Shown one piece after another: positions 30,468 through 39,347 of a stretch of DNA of 64,000 bases. The DNA is taken from the NCBI RefSeq assembly GCF_030676415.1, contig NZ_JAUUTW010000004.1:62001-126000 (forward strand), in the 5' to 3' direction. The notes under the pieces were generated by a model that was given only the letters and a program-made list of their open reading frames with translations, had not been told where the DNA came from and did no database searches. The stretch's first letter is position 1. The number at the start of each line of letters is the position of its first letter. The position numbers and the translations under genes were made by a program. Source of the DNA: Peribacillus frigoritolerans. GTDB taxonomy: Bacteria > Bacillota > Bacilli > Bacillales > DSM-1321.

Positions 30468-32500
30468 TCGATATTCACCACCCCTACACTTTGTACTTCT
30501 ACATTAGATTCGAGTTCATTGTATGAAAGAATCGGTACATTAGGAAAATACCGTTCAGTTAATTGCCGGGCATACATCCTTACTGCTGGAGAACAGAGTA
30601 AGATCGGTTGGTGATCCATTAGGGTCAGCTCTTCCAATTTGGCTGCAATTGCCTCCAATATGGATTGCGATATGGTTGGATCCAATGATAAAAAATTACC
30701 ATGTTCGGTTTGCTGTACACCATCCGTGATGGTCTTTTCCACTCTCCCCGATAATGTTATGACTTTTATTCTATTCTCATCCGAAATAAAAGAATTCGTT
30801 ATTTGTCTGGCTAAATTCTGCCTTACATATTCAGTAAGTAAATCTGTGTCAGTCGATAACTTGCCATAATCAGCAAGTGTTTCGAAAATGATCGGTAAGT
30901 TCCTTATTGAAACTTTTTCCTTCAATAATTTTGCCAATACCTTTTGTACATCTCCTATAGACAAGGGATTTGGAGTGACTTCCTCCACTAGTATAGGTGC
31001 CGTTTCGTGGAGATGATCGATCAATTGTTTCGTTTCCTGCCTGCCCAATAATTCCTGCGCATTGGCCTTTATGACTTCCGTCAAGTGAGTGGATACAACA
31101 CTTGGCGGGTCCACAACTGTATAACCCAACATTTCGGCATGTTCTTTCATATCATCCGTGATCCACTTGGCCGGTAAACCGAAAGACGGTTCCATCGTAT
31201 CGATTCCTTCTATTGAATCATCCTCCATCCCCGGACTCATGGCCAAGAAATGATTAAGGAGCAATTCTCCCTTTGCCATGACACTTCCTTTAATCTTCAG
31301 CCGATACTCATTGGGATTCAACTGAATGTTATCGCGTATTCTGACAACAGGGATCACGAGCCCCAATTCAATTGCAAGCTGCCTGCGGATCATGACGACC
31401 CGGTCCAGTAGGTCTCCCCCTTGATTGGCATCCGCAAGCGGAATCAATCCATATCCAAACTCAAATTCGATCGGGTCGACACTTAAAAGGTTAACGACGC
31501 TTTCTGGACTTTTCATTTCATCGTTTTCCAGCACTTCTTCCATTTCTTGTATTTCACTTTCATCCTGCTTTGGTATCCTTGAAATTGTATACCCTCCAAC
31601 GACTAATAAGGCAGCGATCGGAATGGTGAATAAGTCGGAAATGGGAGTGAATAACCCTAAAAGGAAAATGGTTGCTGCTGTTAGGTAAAGCATTTTGGGG
31701 AATTGAAATAACTGTTCAACAATATCCGCTCCGAGGTTTCCATTCGAGGCTGCCCGGGTTACGACTATTCCCGTAGCTGTAGAAATCAATAAAGCAGGTA
31801 CCTGACTCACGATACCGTCACCAACCGATAGCATGGAAAAATGGACGGCCGCTTCTCCAAAGCTCATGTCCAATTGCATGACGCCAATAATCATACCGAA
31901 AATCAAGTTAATGATGACAATGATGATGCCCGCTATGGCGTCCCCTTTAACAAACTTACTCGCTCCATCCATGGATCCATAAAAGTCTGCTTCGTTACTA
32001 ATTTTTTCCCTTCTGGCACGTGCTTCGTTTTCGGAGATCATCCCAGCATTTAAATCTGCATCAATGGCCATCTGTTTCCCTGGCATCGCGTCCAGCGTAA
32101 ACCTTGCCGCTACCTCCGAGACCCGTTCGGAACCTTTCGTGATGACGATGAAATTGATGATGACCAAAATGATGAATACAACCAATCCTACAAGCACGTT
32201 ACCGCCGACTACAAACGACCCAAAGGTTTCTACAACTCCTCCAGCATCACCATATGTCAAAATGGCACGAGTCGTCGAAACATTCAACCCCAGCCTGAAC
32301 AATGTCAGTAAAAGGAGCAAGGAAGGAAAGATTGAAAATTCGAGAGGTTCTTTCATATTCATCGTAGTCAATAGAACCAGCAGCGCAAGAGAGATATTTA
32401 AAAGGAGTAAAATACTTAACAACCATGTTGGCAATGGAATGACCAACATGGCAACGATCATGATGACGCTTGATATAACAACTAAATCTCTTGCTCGCAT
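30464..32500 (-). CDS. flhA: Flagellar type III export protein FlhA
   Basis: FlhA forms the nonameric export-gate ring of the flagellar secretion system. The 678 aa protein has about eight N-terminal membrane segments, the FHIPEP-family signature region (ARFTLDAMPGKQMAIDADLN) and a large cytoplasmic chaperone-docking domain from about residue 330. The ATG at 32500 follows TTAGGAG. It follows flhB by 40 bp. Confidence 0.98.
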   Translation of the reverse strand: MRARDLVVISSVIMIVAMLVIPLPTWLLSILLLLNISLALLVLLTTMNMKEPLEFSIFPSLLLLLTLFRLGLNVSTTRAILTYGDAGGVVETFGSFVVGGNVLVGLVVFIILVIINFIVITKGSERVSEVAARFTLDAMPGKQMAIDADLNAGMISENEARARREKISNEADFYGSMDGASKFVKGDAIAGIIIVIINLIFGMIIGVMQLDMSFGEAAVHFSMLSVGDGIVSQVPALLISTATGIVVTRAASNGNLGADIVEQLFQFPKMLYLTAATIFLLGLFTPISDLFTIPIAALLVVGGYTISRIPKQDESEIQEMEEVLENDEMKSPESVVNLLSVDPIEFEFGYGLIPLADANQGGDLLDRVVMIRRQLAIELGLVIPVVRIRDNIQLNPNEYRLKIKGSVMAKGELLLNHFLAMSPGMEDDSIEGIDTMEPSFGLPAKWITDDMKEHAEMLGYTVVDPPSVVSTHLTEVIKANAQELLGRQETKQLIDHLHETAPILVEEVTPNPLSIGDVQKVLAKLLKEKVSIRNLPIIFETLADYGKLSTDTDLLTEYVRQNLARQITNSFISDENRIKVITLSGRVEKTITDGVQQTEHGNFLSLDPTISQSILEAIAAKLEELTLMDHQPILLCSPAVRMYARQLTERYFPNVPILSYNELESNVEVQSVGVVNID

Positions 32501-32540
32501 GTTTTTTCTCTCCTAACTAGCGGGTTACCCTATTGCTTCT

Positions 32541-33623
32541 TTACAGTTTACCTTTGGTTTTATATACAAAGGCCAGTATTTCAGCGACCGCCTTAAAGAA
32601 CTCTTCAGGTATCGCCTGGCCTAATTCAGCTTGATCATATAAAGATCTGGACAAAGGCCGATTTTCCACCATGATCACATCGTTTTCTTTAGCGATGAAT
32701 TTAATTTTCTGAGCGACAAAATCAACGCCCTTTGCCACTACATACGGAGCCTCAGCTTTTTCTTCATCATATTTTAAAGCAATAGCAAAATGCGTCGGGT
32801 TAGTGATGACGACATCCGCATTGGGAATTTCCTGCATCATTCTTTGAGCGGCCATCTGCCTTTGCTTTTGCTTTATCTTGGTTTTGATGAGCGGGTCCCC
32901 TTCGGAATTTTTATACTCATCCTTAATATCCTGTTTGGACATCCGGATATTTTTTTCAAAGTCATATTTTTGGTACAAATAGTCTAATAGAGCAATGAAC
33001 AATAAAGCCAAGGCAGCATAAAACCCTACTTTAATCGTAATATCCGCCAATGTTGCCATGGCTTCTTCCACAGAAACCTGAGATAAAATCATAATCTCGT
33101 CCATGCGCTGCCATAGTACATAAAAGGCAACAAAACCAACAAATGATATTTTAAGAATGGATTTCAATAATTCAACAATGGCCCTCATTGAAAAAATTCG
33201 TTTGAATCCTTTAATGGGATCCAATTTATCAAGTTTGAACTGAATGGATTCAGTCGAAAACAAAAACCCGATTTGCATGACATTAGCCAATATCCCAGCC
33301 ACTATCGCTGCTGCGAAAACGGGTCCTAGGATAAGGCCCATCTCCTTTAAAACCTCAATCATGATAATTTGCATATTCTCCTCGCTGAATCCAGTCAAGG
33401 TAAAATGTTGCAGGTATTCTTTCATGAGACCGAGCAGATGATTATACATGTATGGTCCCATAAGCAATAGCACTGAAAACACTGCAATTAAATTCACAGA
33501 GGTATTTACATCCTGACTCTTTGCCACCTGACCTTTTTTCTTCGAATCCTGACGTTTTTTTGGAGTCGCTTTTTCGGTCTTCTCACCAGCGAAAAATTGT
33601 AAATCCAGCTGAAAACTCTCCAT
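32541..33623 (-). CDS. flhB: Flagellar export switch protein FlhB
   Basis: FlhB controls the change from rod/hook to filament export. It has four membrane segments and a cytoplasmic domain with the self-cleavage motif NPTH in VVITNPTHFAIAL. The C-terminus AIPEEFFKAVAEILAFVY is typical. The start ATG 33623 with GGAGG upstream gives 360 aa, the B. subtilis length; an in-frame TTG upstream has no suitable site. A separate FlhB C-domain homologue (ylqH) at 62300-62572 is broken. Confidence 0.97.
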   Translation of the reverse strand: MESFQLDLQFFAGEKTEKATPKKRQDSKKKGQVAKSQDVNTSVNLIAVFSVLLLMGPYMYNHLLGLMKEYLQHFTLTGFSEENMQIIMIEVLKEMGLILGPVFAAAIVAGILANVMQIGFLFSTESIQFKLDKLDPIKGFKRIFSMRAIVELLKSILKISFVGFVAFYVLWQRMDEIMILSQVSVEEAMATLADITIKVGFYAALALLFIALLDYLYQKYDFEKNIRMSKQDIKDEYKNSEGDPLIKTKIKQKQRQMAAQRMMQEIPNADVVITNPTHFAIALKYDEEKAEAPYVVAKGVDFVAQKIKFIAKENDVIMVENRPLSRSLYDQAELGQAIPEEFFKAVAEILAFVYKTKGKL

Positions 33624-33624
33624 A

Positions 33625-34401
33625 TCAAACGCCTCCAATCAACTGCATTAGTTGACGCATAGTCAAAAGCAAAAAATTGAAGAGTTGGGTTACAACCGTC
33701 ATCATCATCCCCATTATCAGTATGATAACCGCTAAGCCGGCAATGATTTTCACTGGAATTCCGACAACGAACACATTTAATTGAGGGACTGTCCTGGCAA
33801 GGATCCCTAGCGTGACATCCACTAAAAATATACTTCCCACTACAGGTATGGACATTTGAAAAGCAATCATGAAAGCTTTACTGAAAGCTTTGGCCAAATA
33901 TTCTATCAGTGTATGATCTCCGAATGGTACAAATAATTGGTCAATCGGGATGAACTGATAACTATAAAAAATTCCATCCAAAAGCAAATGATGGCCGTTA
34001 GTACTCAATAGGAATAATAAAGCGATTGTATAAAGGTATTGTCCCATCAACGGGCTTTGTGCCCCCGTTTGGGGATCGATGACATTGGCAATTGAAAAAC
34101 CCATTTGAAAATCAATCAATCCGCCAGCGATTTGTACGGCCGATAAAATCATATAAGCTGCAAACCCGATAAAAAGCCCAACCAGCGCTTCCTTCATGAT
34201 CAATAAATAAAATGTGACATCCAATTCCAGAACCGGAGCATTGATGGTGTAGTACATAATCCAGGCAAGGAAGATCCCAAGCCCTACCCGATGTTGTACC
34301 GGTATTGATCGGTACGAAAAAATCGGCATGGCCACGAAAAACGTAGTGACCCGGACCACCATTAATAAAAAGGCGGGAAAGTGCGGAAATAATTCCTCCA
34401 T
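33625..34401 (-). CDS. fliR: Flagellar export gate protein FliR
   Basis: FliR is part of the FliPQR core that forms the export channel. The 258 aa protein is highly hydrophobic with about six membrane segments, and contains IDFQMGFSIANVIDPQTGAQ, a family signature. The ATG at 34401 lies 3 bp after fliQ with a GTAGGG site. It abuts flhB. Confidence 0.97.
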   Translation of the reverse strand: MEELFPHFPAFLLMVVRVTTFFVAMPIFSYRSIPVQHRVGLGIFLAWIMYYTINAPVLELDVTFYLLIMKEALVGLFIGFAAYMILSAVQIAGGLIDFQMGFSIANVIDPQTGAQSPLMGQYLYTIALLFLLSTNGHHLLLDGIFYSYQFIPIDQLFVPFGDHTLIEYLAKAFSKAFMIAFQMSIPVVGSIFLVDVTLGILARTVPQLNVFVVGIPVKIIAGLAVIILIMGMMMTVVTQLFNFLLLTMRQLMQLIGGV

Positions 34402-34404
34402 GCC

Positions 34405-34674
34405 CTACCCTACAAATCGATTCAGGTTACCGAATATTTCATTTGCATAGGATAATAGGTGGCTCAGCATCCATGGAGCCAATAAAATGAGTCCCAGTAA
34501 GACTGCGACGATTTTTGGAACAAATGCCAAGGTTTGTTCCTGAATCTGTGTAGTCGCCTGAAAGATGCTTACTAACAGTCCTACAATAAGAGCGATTACC
34601 ATCAATGGGCCAGCGATAATCAATACCATATAAATTCCTTTTTCTGCTATATCAATAACAAACTCCGCACTCAT
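34405..34674 (-). CDS. fliQ: Flagellar export gate protein FliQ
   Basis: FliQ is a small hairpin membrane protein, 89 aa with two membrane helices, that packs around the FliP/FliR channel. The segment LIVGLLVSIFQATTQIQEQT is diagnostic. The ATG at 34674 follows AGGTGAGC. It sits between fliP and fliR in the conserved order. Confidence 0.97.
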   Translation of the reverse strand: MSAEFVIDIAEKGIYMVLIIAGPLMVIALIVGLLVSIFQATTQIQEQTLAFVPKIVAVLLGLILLAPWMLSHLLSYANEIFGNLNRFVG

Positions 34675-34691
34675 TTTTTTTGCTCACCTGC

Positions 34692-35357
34692 CTAAAAACT
34701 CTGTAATAAAGACTTCACTACTAAATACCATCCGTCAACAAGAATGAAAAGGAGGATTTTAAATGGCAGGGAAATCATGACTGGCGGCAACATCATCATC
34801 CCCATCGACATCAGGACACTTGCAACGACCATATCAATAACCAAAAATGGAATGAAAATCATAAAACCTATTTGAAAAGCCGTTTTGATTTCACTGATAG
34901 CAAAAGCTGGTACAAAGGCAGTCAAGGGTATGTCCTGTATCGTTTCCGGCTTATCCACCTTGGCATACTCCAAGAATAACGCCAGATCCTTTTGCCTTGT
35001 ATGGCCACTCATGAATTCCTTAAATGGTATCGAGGCCTGTACATATGCCTCTTCTAAATCTATCTCTTCATTAAATAACGGGGTTAATGCCTTTTCATTC
35101 ACTTCCTGAAAAGTCGGTGCCATTATGAAGAATGTCATGAAAAGTGCCAGGCCGACCAACACCTGATTAGGCGGCATCTGCTGGGTAGCTAGCGATGTTC
35201 TCACAAAGCTCAGGACAATGATGATTCTTGTAAAACAGGTCATCAAGATCAATATGCTTGGAGCCAGCGATAAGACAGTCATTAGAAGAACAAGTTTGAC
35301 GGAAGTAGAGACATTAGTGGGATCACTGTTATTAAAAAACTCCATGAACTCATTCAT
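34692..35357 (-). CDS. fliP: Flagellar export gate protein FliP
   Basis: FliP forms the core pentamer of the export gate. The 221 aa protein matches B. subtilis in length. Signature segments are FTRIIIVLSFVRTSLATQQM and MMMLPPVMISLPFKILLFIL, with four membrane helices. I start at ATG 35357 (MNEFMEFF) behind AGGAAG, overlapping fliO by 8 bp. A longer frame upstream lies wholly within fliO and is not supported. No separate cleavable signal peptide is clear. Confidence 0.97.
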   Translation of the reverse strand: MNEFMEFFNNSDPTNVSTSVKLVLLMTVLSLAPSILILMTCFTRIIIVLSFVRTSLATQQMPPNQVLVGLALFMTFFIMAPTFQEVNEKALTPLFNEEIDLEEAYVQASIPFKEFMSGHTRQKDLALFLEYAKVDKPETIQDIPLTAFVPAFAISEIKTAFQIGFMIFIPFLVIDMVVASVLMSMGMMMLPPVMISLPFKILLFILVDGWYLVVKSLLQSF

Positions 35358-36009
35358 TGTCTCTTCCTTTCCTACCAAGCTCCTTAAACAGCTTTTTCCT
35401 GCTATCAGACATTTGATCAAGTTGATTTTTGAACTCTGCAGAGAAACTAGCCGTTTCGGATCCGTTTTTCTTCAACCACTTATTTTTCAACTTCATTGCA
35501 AGTTCCCCAGGCTGGATCATTTGATCGATCTTATCGTTGTAATCTTTCAAAAGCTGTTCATACTCCTCGGGATCATCTATTTCTTTCAAGAGCTGAATAT
35601 TTTCGCCAACCCCGATCACCAATATTCGCCCGCCTACTTTAACAAGCTGGACAGAACGATTTGCACCAAGGCCCGTACCGCCTAAATTCTCCACTGAATT
35701 CGCCTTTTGATACGATTTACTTTTTTTATTGATGAACTTCAATAGGATATATAGAAGTGCCACTACAAAAATAGTAGCAAATATCATCCTCAGAAACTCC
35801 CAAAAGGTTATCCCCACTTTGTCAGGGTTCGAAGCCTGTTTGGTAGATATCGAGTCTTTTGATTCATCTTTATCCACCATTAAATCATCTGGCTGTTGAT
35901 AAATATCCTTCACTGTTTTTTCAAGATCTTCCGCATGGGCCTGTATGGCCCCAGAGAAGAATACTGCTATCATCAGTGAGACCTGTAGCCATTTTTTAAT
36001 TAAAAACAA
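35350..36009 (-). CDS. fliZ: Flagellar export assembly protein FliO (FliZ of Bacillus)
   Basis: FliO/FliZ is a bitopic membrane protein that aids FliP assembly. The 219 aa protein has an N-terminal signal-like helix (residues 1-27, ending AHAED), a second membrane helix near residues 72-90, a conserved SVQLVKVGGRILVIGVGENI segment and a charged C-tail. The start is a TTG at 36009 with GAGGGTG upstream. No ATG fits better. It lies 15 bp after cheY. Confidence 0.92.
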   Translation of the reverse strand: MFLIKKWLQVSLMIAVFFSGAIQAHAEDLEKTVKDIYQQPDDLMVDKDESKDSISTKQASNPDKVGITFWEFLRMIFATIFVVALLYILLKFINKKSKSYQKANSVENLGGTGLGANRSVQLVKVGGRILVIGVGENIQLLKEIDDPEEYEQLLKDYNDKIDQMIQPGELAMKLKNKWLKKNGSETASFSAEFKNQLDQMSDSRKKLFKELGRKGRDNE

Positions 36010-36024
36010 TATGAAGACACCCTC

Positions 36025-36387
36025 TTAACTTAATGCTTTATTTATGGCTTCCAATACCCGGTCAGCCTGGAATGGCTTCACGATAAAGTCTTTTGCACCC
36101 GCCTGGATTGCATCAATGACCATGGCTTGCTGCCCCATCGCTGAACACATAATGACCTTAGCTTGAGGATTCACCTTTTTAATTTCCTTTAATGCTGTAA
36201 TTCCATCCATTTCGGGCATGGTAATATCCATCGTTACAAGATCCGGAAGGTTTTCTTTATATTTATCCACTGCTTGGGCGCCATCTGCAGCTTCCCCGAC
36301 TATTTCAAAACCATTTTTAGAAAGGATATCCTTTATCATCATTCTCATAAATGCTGCATCGTCCACAATTAATATTCTATTAGCCAT
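36025..36387 (-). CDS. cheY: Chemotaxis response regulator CheY
   Basis: CheY-P binds FliM and FliY and in Bacillus promotes counterclockwise rotation and smooth swimming. The 120 aa receiver domain has the acid pocket ILIVDDAAF (Asp 9/10), phosphorylation site Asp 54 in VTMDITMPEMDG, a conserved threonine/serine-type switch in IMCSAMGQQ, and Lys in DFIVKPF. The ATG at 36387 follows GGGGACG. It sits in the fla/che operon between fliY and fliZ, as in B. subtilis. Confidence 0.98.
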   Translation of the reverse strand: MANRILIVDDAAFMRMMIKDILSKNGFEIVGEAADGAQAVDKYKENLPDLVTMDITMPEMDGITALKEIKKVNPQAKVIMCSAMGQQAMVIDAIQAGAKDFIVKPFQADRVLEAINKALS

Positions 36388-36404
36388 TATTTTCGTCCCC
36401 CAAA

Positions 36405-37619
36405 TTATCTTATTTTATTTAATCGGTCACTTTGACTCATGATATCCGTAACACGCACTCCAAAGTTTTCATCAATCACCACTACCTCACCTTTTGCTAT
36501 CAAGCGGCTGTTTACCAGGATATCCACTGGCTCTCCTGCTAATTTATCCAATTCGATGATCGATCCGGAGGACAGCTCCAAAATATCCTTGACGGAGCGT
36601 TTCGTTCTTCCAAGCTCCACAGTTACTTGCAAAGGGATATCCATCAGCATGCTGAGATTTTTCGTTTCAGACTCCTGAAGCTGATAAGGCTGAAAACTAG
36701 TGAAACTGGCAGGCTGAACATTTACCGGCTGTCCTGTTGGTACGGATGAAACTCCAAAATGTTGTGGTACATTCGGTATTTGGTTCGTAGGTTGGGTTTG
36801 GTGTTCGCCTTGTCCATACGTTTCATTTGCCGATCGATCAGACCGGTCCTGGAATGGTGCTGGCTCCTGAGTTGGAATGTTTGTTACTGGATCACTTAGT
36901 ACTTTTTGCGTTTTCATATCGGTAGGTTCGCTTTCGCTCGTCCCATTTAATAATCCAGAAACTAACCCTTTAGCAAACTCTAATGGCAACAATTGCATAA
37001 TACTGGAATCAATTAAATTGCCAACACGGAGGCGGAACGAGATTTTTGCAAATAAATCCTCGTCCGGTATCGCATTTTCACCTTCACCATTTAAAAAGTT
37101 AAGTAAATCTATGCTAGGTGGAGAAATATCCACTTTTTTTCTGAAAATGGTCGACATGGATGTCGCAGCAGAACCCATCATTTGGTTCATGGCTTCTTGG
37201 ACAGCACTCAATTGAATTTCTCCAAGCAGGCCAGAAGGATTCTCCCCATCTCCGCCAAGCATCAAATCTGCAATGATAGCAGCATCGCTCTGCTTGATTA
37301 CCAGCATATTTATACCTGAAAAACCTTCTGTATATTGCACTTGAATCGCTACATACGGATGCGGGAATTCTTCCGCGATCTGTCCCCTTTCAATTAAAGT
37401 AACCGTAGGGGTGGTGATATCCACTTTCTGATTCAACAAAGTGGATAGGGCAGTGGCCGAACTTCCGAAGGAGATATTACCAATTTCACCGAGGGCGTCC
37501 AGTTCCATCATAGATAAATAATCGTCAATCGAGAGAGGGATCACCTCATCTTCTATATCACTTGTACCTTTTAAAAGGGCATCTATCTCGTCTTGTGAAA
37601 GCATTTCATCACTTACCAT
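36405..37619 (-). CDS. fliY: C-ring protein and CheY-P phosphatase FliY
   Basis: FliY combines a CheC-like phosphatase with a FliN-type C-ring domain. The 404 aa protein starts with a CheY-binding LSQDEIDALL peptide. The two phosphatase helices are DALGEIGNISFGSSATALS and VQEAMNQMMGSAATSMS. A Pro/Gln-rich linker spans about 225-315, and the SpoA/FliN domain (VTVELGRTKRSVKDILEL) ends the protein. The ATG at 37619 overlaps fliM by 11 bp. Confidence 0.97.
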   Translation of the reverse strand: MVSDEMLSQDEIDALLKGTSDIEDEVIPLSIDDYLSMMELDALGEIGNISFGSSATALSTLLNQKVDITTPTVTLIERGQIAEEFPHPYVAIQVQYTEGFSGINMLVIKQSDAAIIADLMLGGDGENPSGLLGEIQLSAVQEAMNQMMGSAATSMSTIFRKKVDISPPSIDLLNFLNGEGENAIPDEDLFAKISFRLRVGNLIDSSIMQLLPLEFAKGLVSGLLNGTSESEPTDMKTQKVLSDPVTNIPTQEPAPFQDRSDRSANETYGQGEHQTQPTNQIPNVPQHFGVSSVPTGQPVNVQPASFTSFQPYQLQESETKNLSMLMDIPLQVTVELGRTKRSVKDILELSSGSIIELDKLAGEPVDILVNSRLIAKGEVVVIDENFGVRVTDIMSQSDRLNKIR

Positions 37620-38607
37620 CTTCGTCTCCCCCTTTCAAAATATCAAGAATCTGGATAGCATGTTTTTTTCCTACTTTTCCTGGCTGCCCACTGTATTTTG
37701 GGATTCCTCCAATTGTAATCGTCAAAGGTTCATCGATTGCCTTATTTAAATCGATGACATCGCCAACATCAAGCAGCAAAAAATCCTGGATGGTGATATC
37801 CGTAGAACCAAGTTCGGAAATAATGGGAAGATCTGCGTTTCGGATACATTTTTCCAAAATCTTGATTTCCTCTGGGATTTTTTCCTTTTGGGAATTTTCC
37901 ATCCAATAATGTGCAGATAACTTTGGTATGATCGGTTCCAATACGACGTGAGGAATGCAAACATTAATCATTCCGCTCGTTTCGCCGATTTGTGTATTCA
38001 AGGAAATGACCACAACGGTATCGTTGGGCGAAACCAGTTGTAGAAATTGTGGATTCACCTCGAACTCTGTCATCACCGGTTCGATTTCAACAATCGTTCC
38101 CCAAGCCTCCTGTAAATTTTCAAAAGCCTTCTCGAATAAATTCGACATGATTTTCGTTTCTATTTCCGTTAAACTCTTTACCTTATTCACGCTTATGCCC
38201 CGCCCGCCCAAAACACGATCCATCATGGAATAGGCGATATTCGGGTTGACCTCAAGAATGATTCGGCCATCCAAGGGCGGTACCTCAAAAACATTGATGA
38301 TGGTCATTTTCGGAATCGATCTGATAAACTCTTCGTATGGTATTTGATCTGCCGAAGCAACGGATATTTGGACATATGTTCTAAGCTGAGCAGAAAAGTA
38401 TGTGGTCAGCAACCTTGCAAAGTTCTCGTGTATCCTAGTCAAACTCCGGATTTGATCCTTTGAAAACCGAAGCGCTCTTTTAAAGTCGTAAACTTTCACT
38501 CTTTTTTCCACTTCTTCTTTTTTCAAATCATCTGCATCCATTTCACCTGTGGAAATGGCCGATAACAAAGCATCGATTTCATTTTGCGATAATATTTCCC
38601 CGGTCAT
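37609..38607 (-). CDS. fliM: Flagellar motor switch protein FliM
   Basis: FliM is the C-ring subunit that binds CheY-P. The N-terminal LSQNEIDALLSAIS peptide is the CheY-P site. The middle domain carries MDRVLGGRG, and the C-terminal SpoA domain contains LDVGDVIDLNKAI. I choose ATG 38607 (332 aa, the B. subtilis length), because GAGGTGAG gives good spacing there and not for the GTG two codons upstream. Confidence 0.97.
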   Translation of the reverse strand: MTGEILSQNEIDALLSAISTGEMDADDLKKEEVEKRVKVYDFKRALRFSKDQIRSLTRIHENFARLLTTYFSAQLRTYVQISVASADQIPYEEFIRSIPKMTIINVFEVPPLDGRIILEVNPNIAYSMMDRVLGGRGISVNKVKSLTEIETKIMSNLFEKAFENLQEAWGTIVEIEPVMTEFEVNPQFLQLVSPNDTVVVISLNTQIGETSGMINVCIPHVVLEPIIPKLSAHYWMENSQKEKIPEEIKILEKCIRNADLPIISELGSTDITIQDFLLLDVGDVIDLNKAIDEPLTITIGGIPKYSGQPGKVGKKHAIQILDILKGGDEDGK

Positions 38608-38658
38608 TAACACTCACCTCCAAAGCTCCCCTTCTTATTTAATGAAGCAAGGATGTTC

Positions 38659-39087
38659 TTATTGCAGAATCGAGGAGGTTATATAAACCTTTTCAACTTT
38701 TCCTTCTTCCATTAATTCATTCATTCTAGTCTTTAACGCTTCTTGAAGCTTTTCCTTGCCTTTTTTACCGGTTAACTCTTCCGCTTTCATTTCGGATAGT
38801 TCGGTAATGATGATATTTTTCACTTGAAAATTTCTTTTTTCCAACTCTTCTTTTGCTTTTTTATTTTCTGTTTGGACCATAAATGAGATTTTGATATAAT
38901 CATTGCTGGCAAGATTCGTAGTAATTTCAGGAATCTCAACTGATGATTTGACAATTTCGTCAATGCTAGGTTTATCTTCGGCAGATGTGGGATCAGATAA
39001 ATTTGTCACAACCACGACCGCTATGACACCTACAAGCGTTATAGCCACGAGTATAATCAACATGATAGTCAATAGATTTTTTTTCAT
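38659..39087 (-). CDS. fliL: Flagellar basal body-associated protein FliL
   Basis: FliL surrounds the stator at the basal body and supports torque. The 142 aa protein has one N-terminal membrane helix (residues 5-27) and an extracytoplasmic stomatin-like domain ending ELMEEGKVEKVYITSSILQ. The ATG at 39087 overlaps the swrD stop (ATGA). GGAGGAAAG lies upstream. It is followed by fliM after 51 bp. Confidence 0.96.
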   Translation of the reverse strand: MKKNLLTIMLIILVAITLVGVIAVVVVTNLSDPTSAEDKPSIDEIVKSSVEIPEITTNLASNDYIKISFMVQTENKKAKEELEKRNFQVKNIIITELSEMKAEELTGKKGKEKLQEALKTRMNELMEEGKVEKVYITSSILQ

Positions 39088-39326
39088 GAACTTTCCTCCA
39101 CATCCTTACGAAAACCGAGAATATTAACGGTACGATAAAATTGTATAATAGCTTCAACCAGTTCCTCTTCCTTCTCTAGCACAACGATTTTATTACCATT
39201 TGTAAAAGTAATGGTCGTATCTGGCAATGACTCGACTGTGTCTATGTACAATGCATTGATATGAAAGCACTTTCCATTGAGCCTTGTAACTTTGATAATG
39301 ATATTTTGGAGCCAGAGCAAAAGCAC
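39084..39326 (-). CDS. swrD: Swarming protein SwrD (FlbD/YlzI family)
   Basis: SwrD is a small protein that increases motor power in B. subtilis. The core IKVTRLNGKCFHINALYIDT and TTITFTNGNKIVVLEKEEEL match FlbD. The family normally begins at MIKVT, but here the codon at that point is ATT. The only well-placed start I find is GTG 39326, six bases after GGAGG, which adds about nine hydrophobic residues (80 aa total). It overlaps fliL by 4 bp. Start uncertain. Confidence 0.85.
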   Translation of the reverse strand: MLLLWLQNIIIKVTRLNGKCFHINALYIDTVESLPDTTITFTNGNKIVVLEKEEELVEAIIQFYRTVNILGFRKDVEESS

Positions 39327-39347
39327 CTGGCTCCTCCCTCCCTTAAC

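Noticed and set aside
32541-33623. Similarity of ylqH to flhB suggested a misassembly or recent duplication
   Set aside because: The two differ clearly in sequence and position, and free FlhB C-domain genes next to sucC are known in Bacillus.
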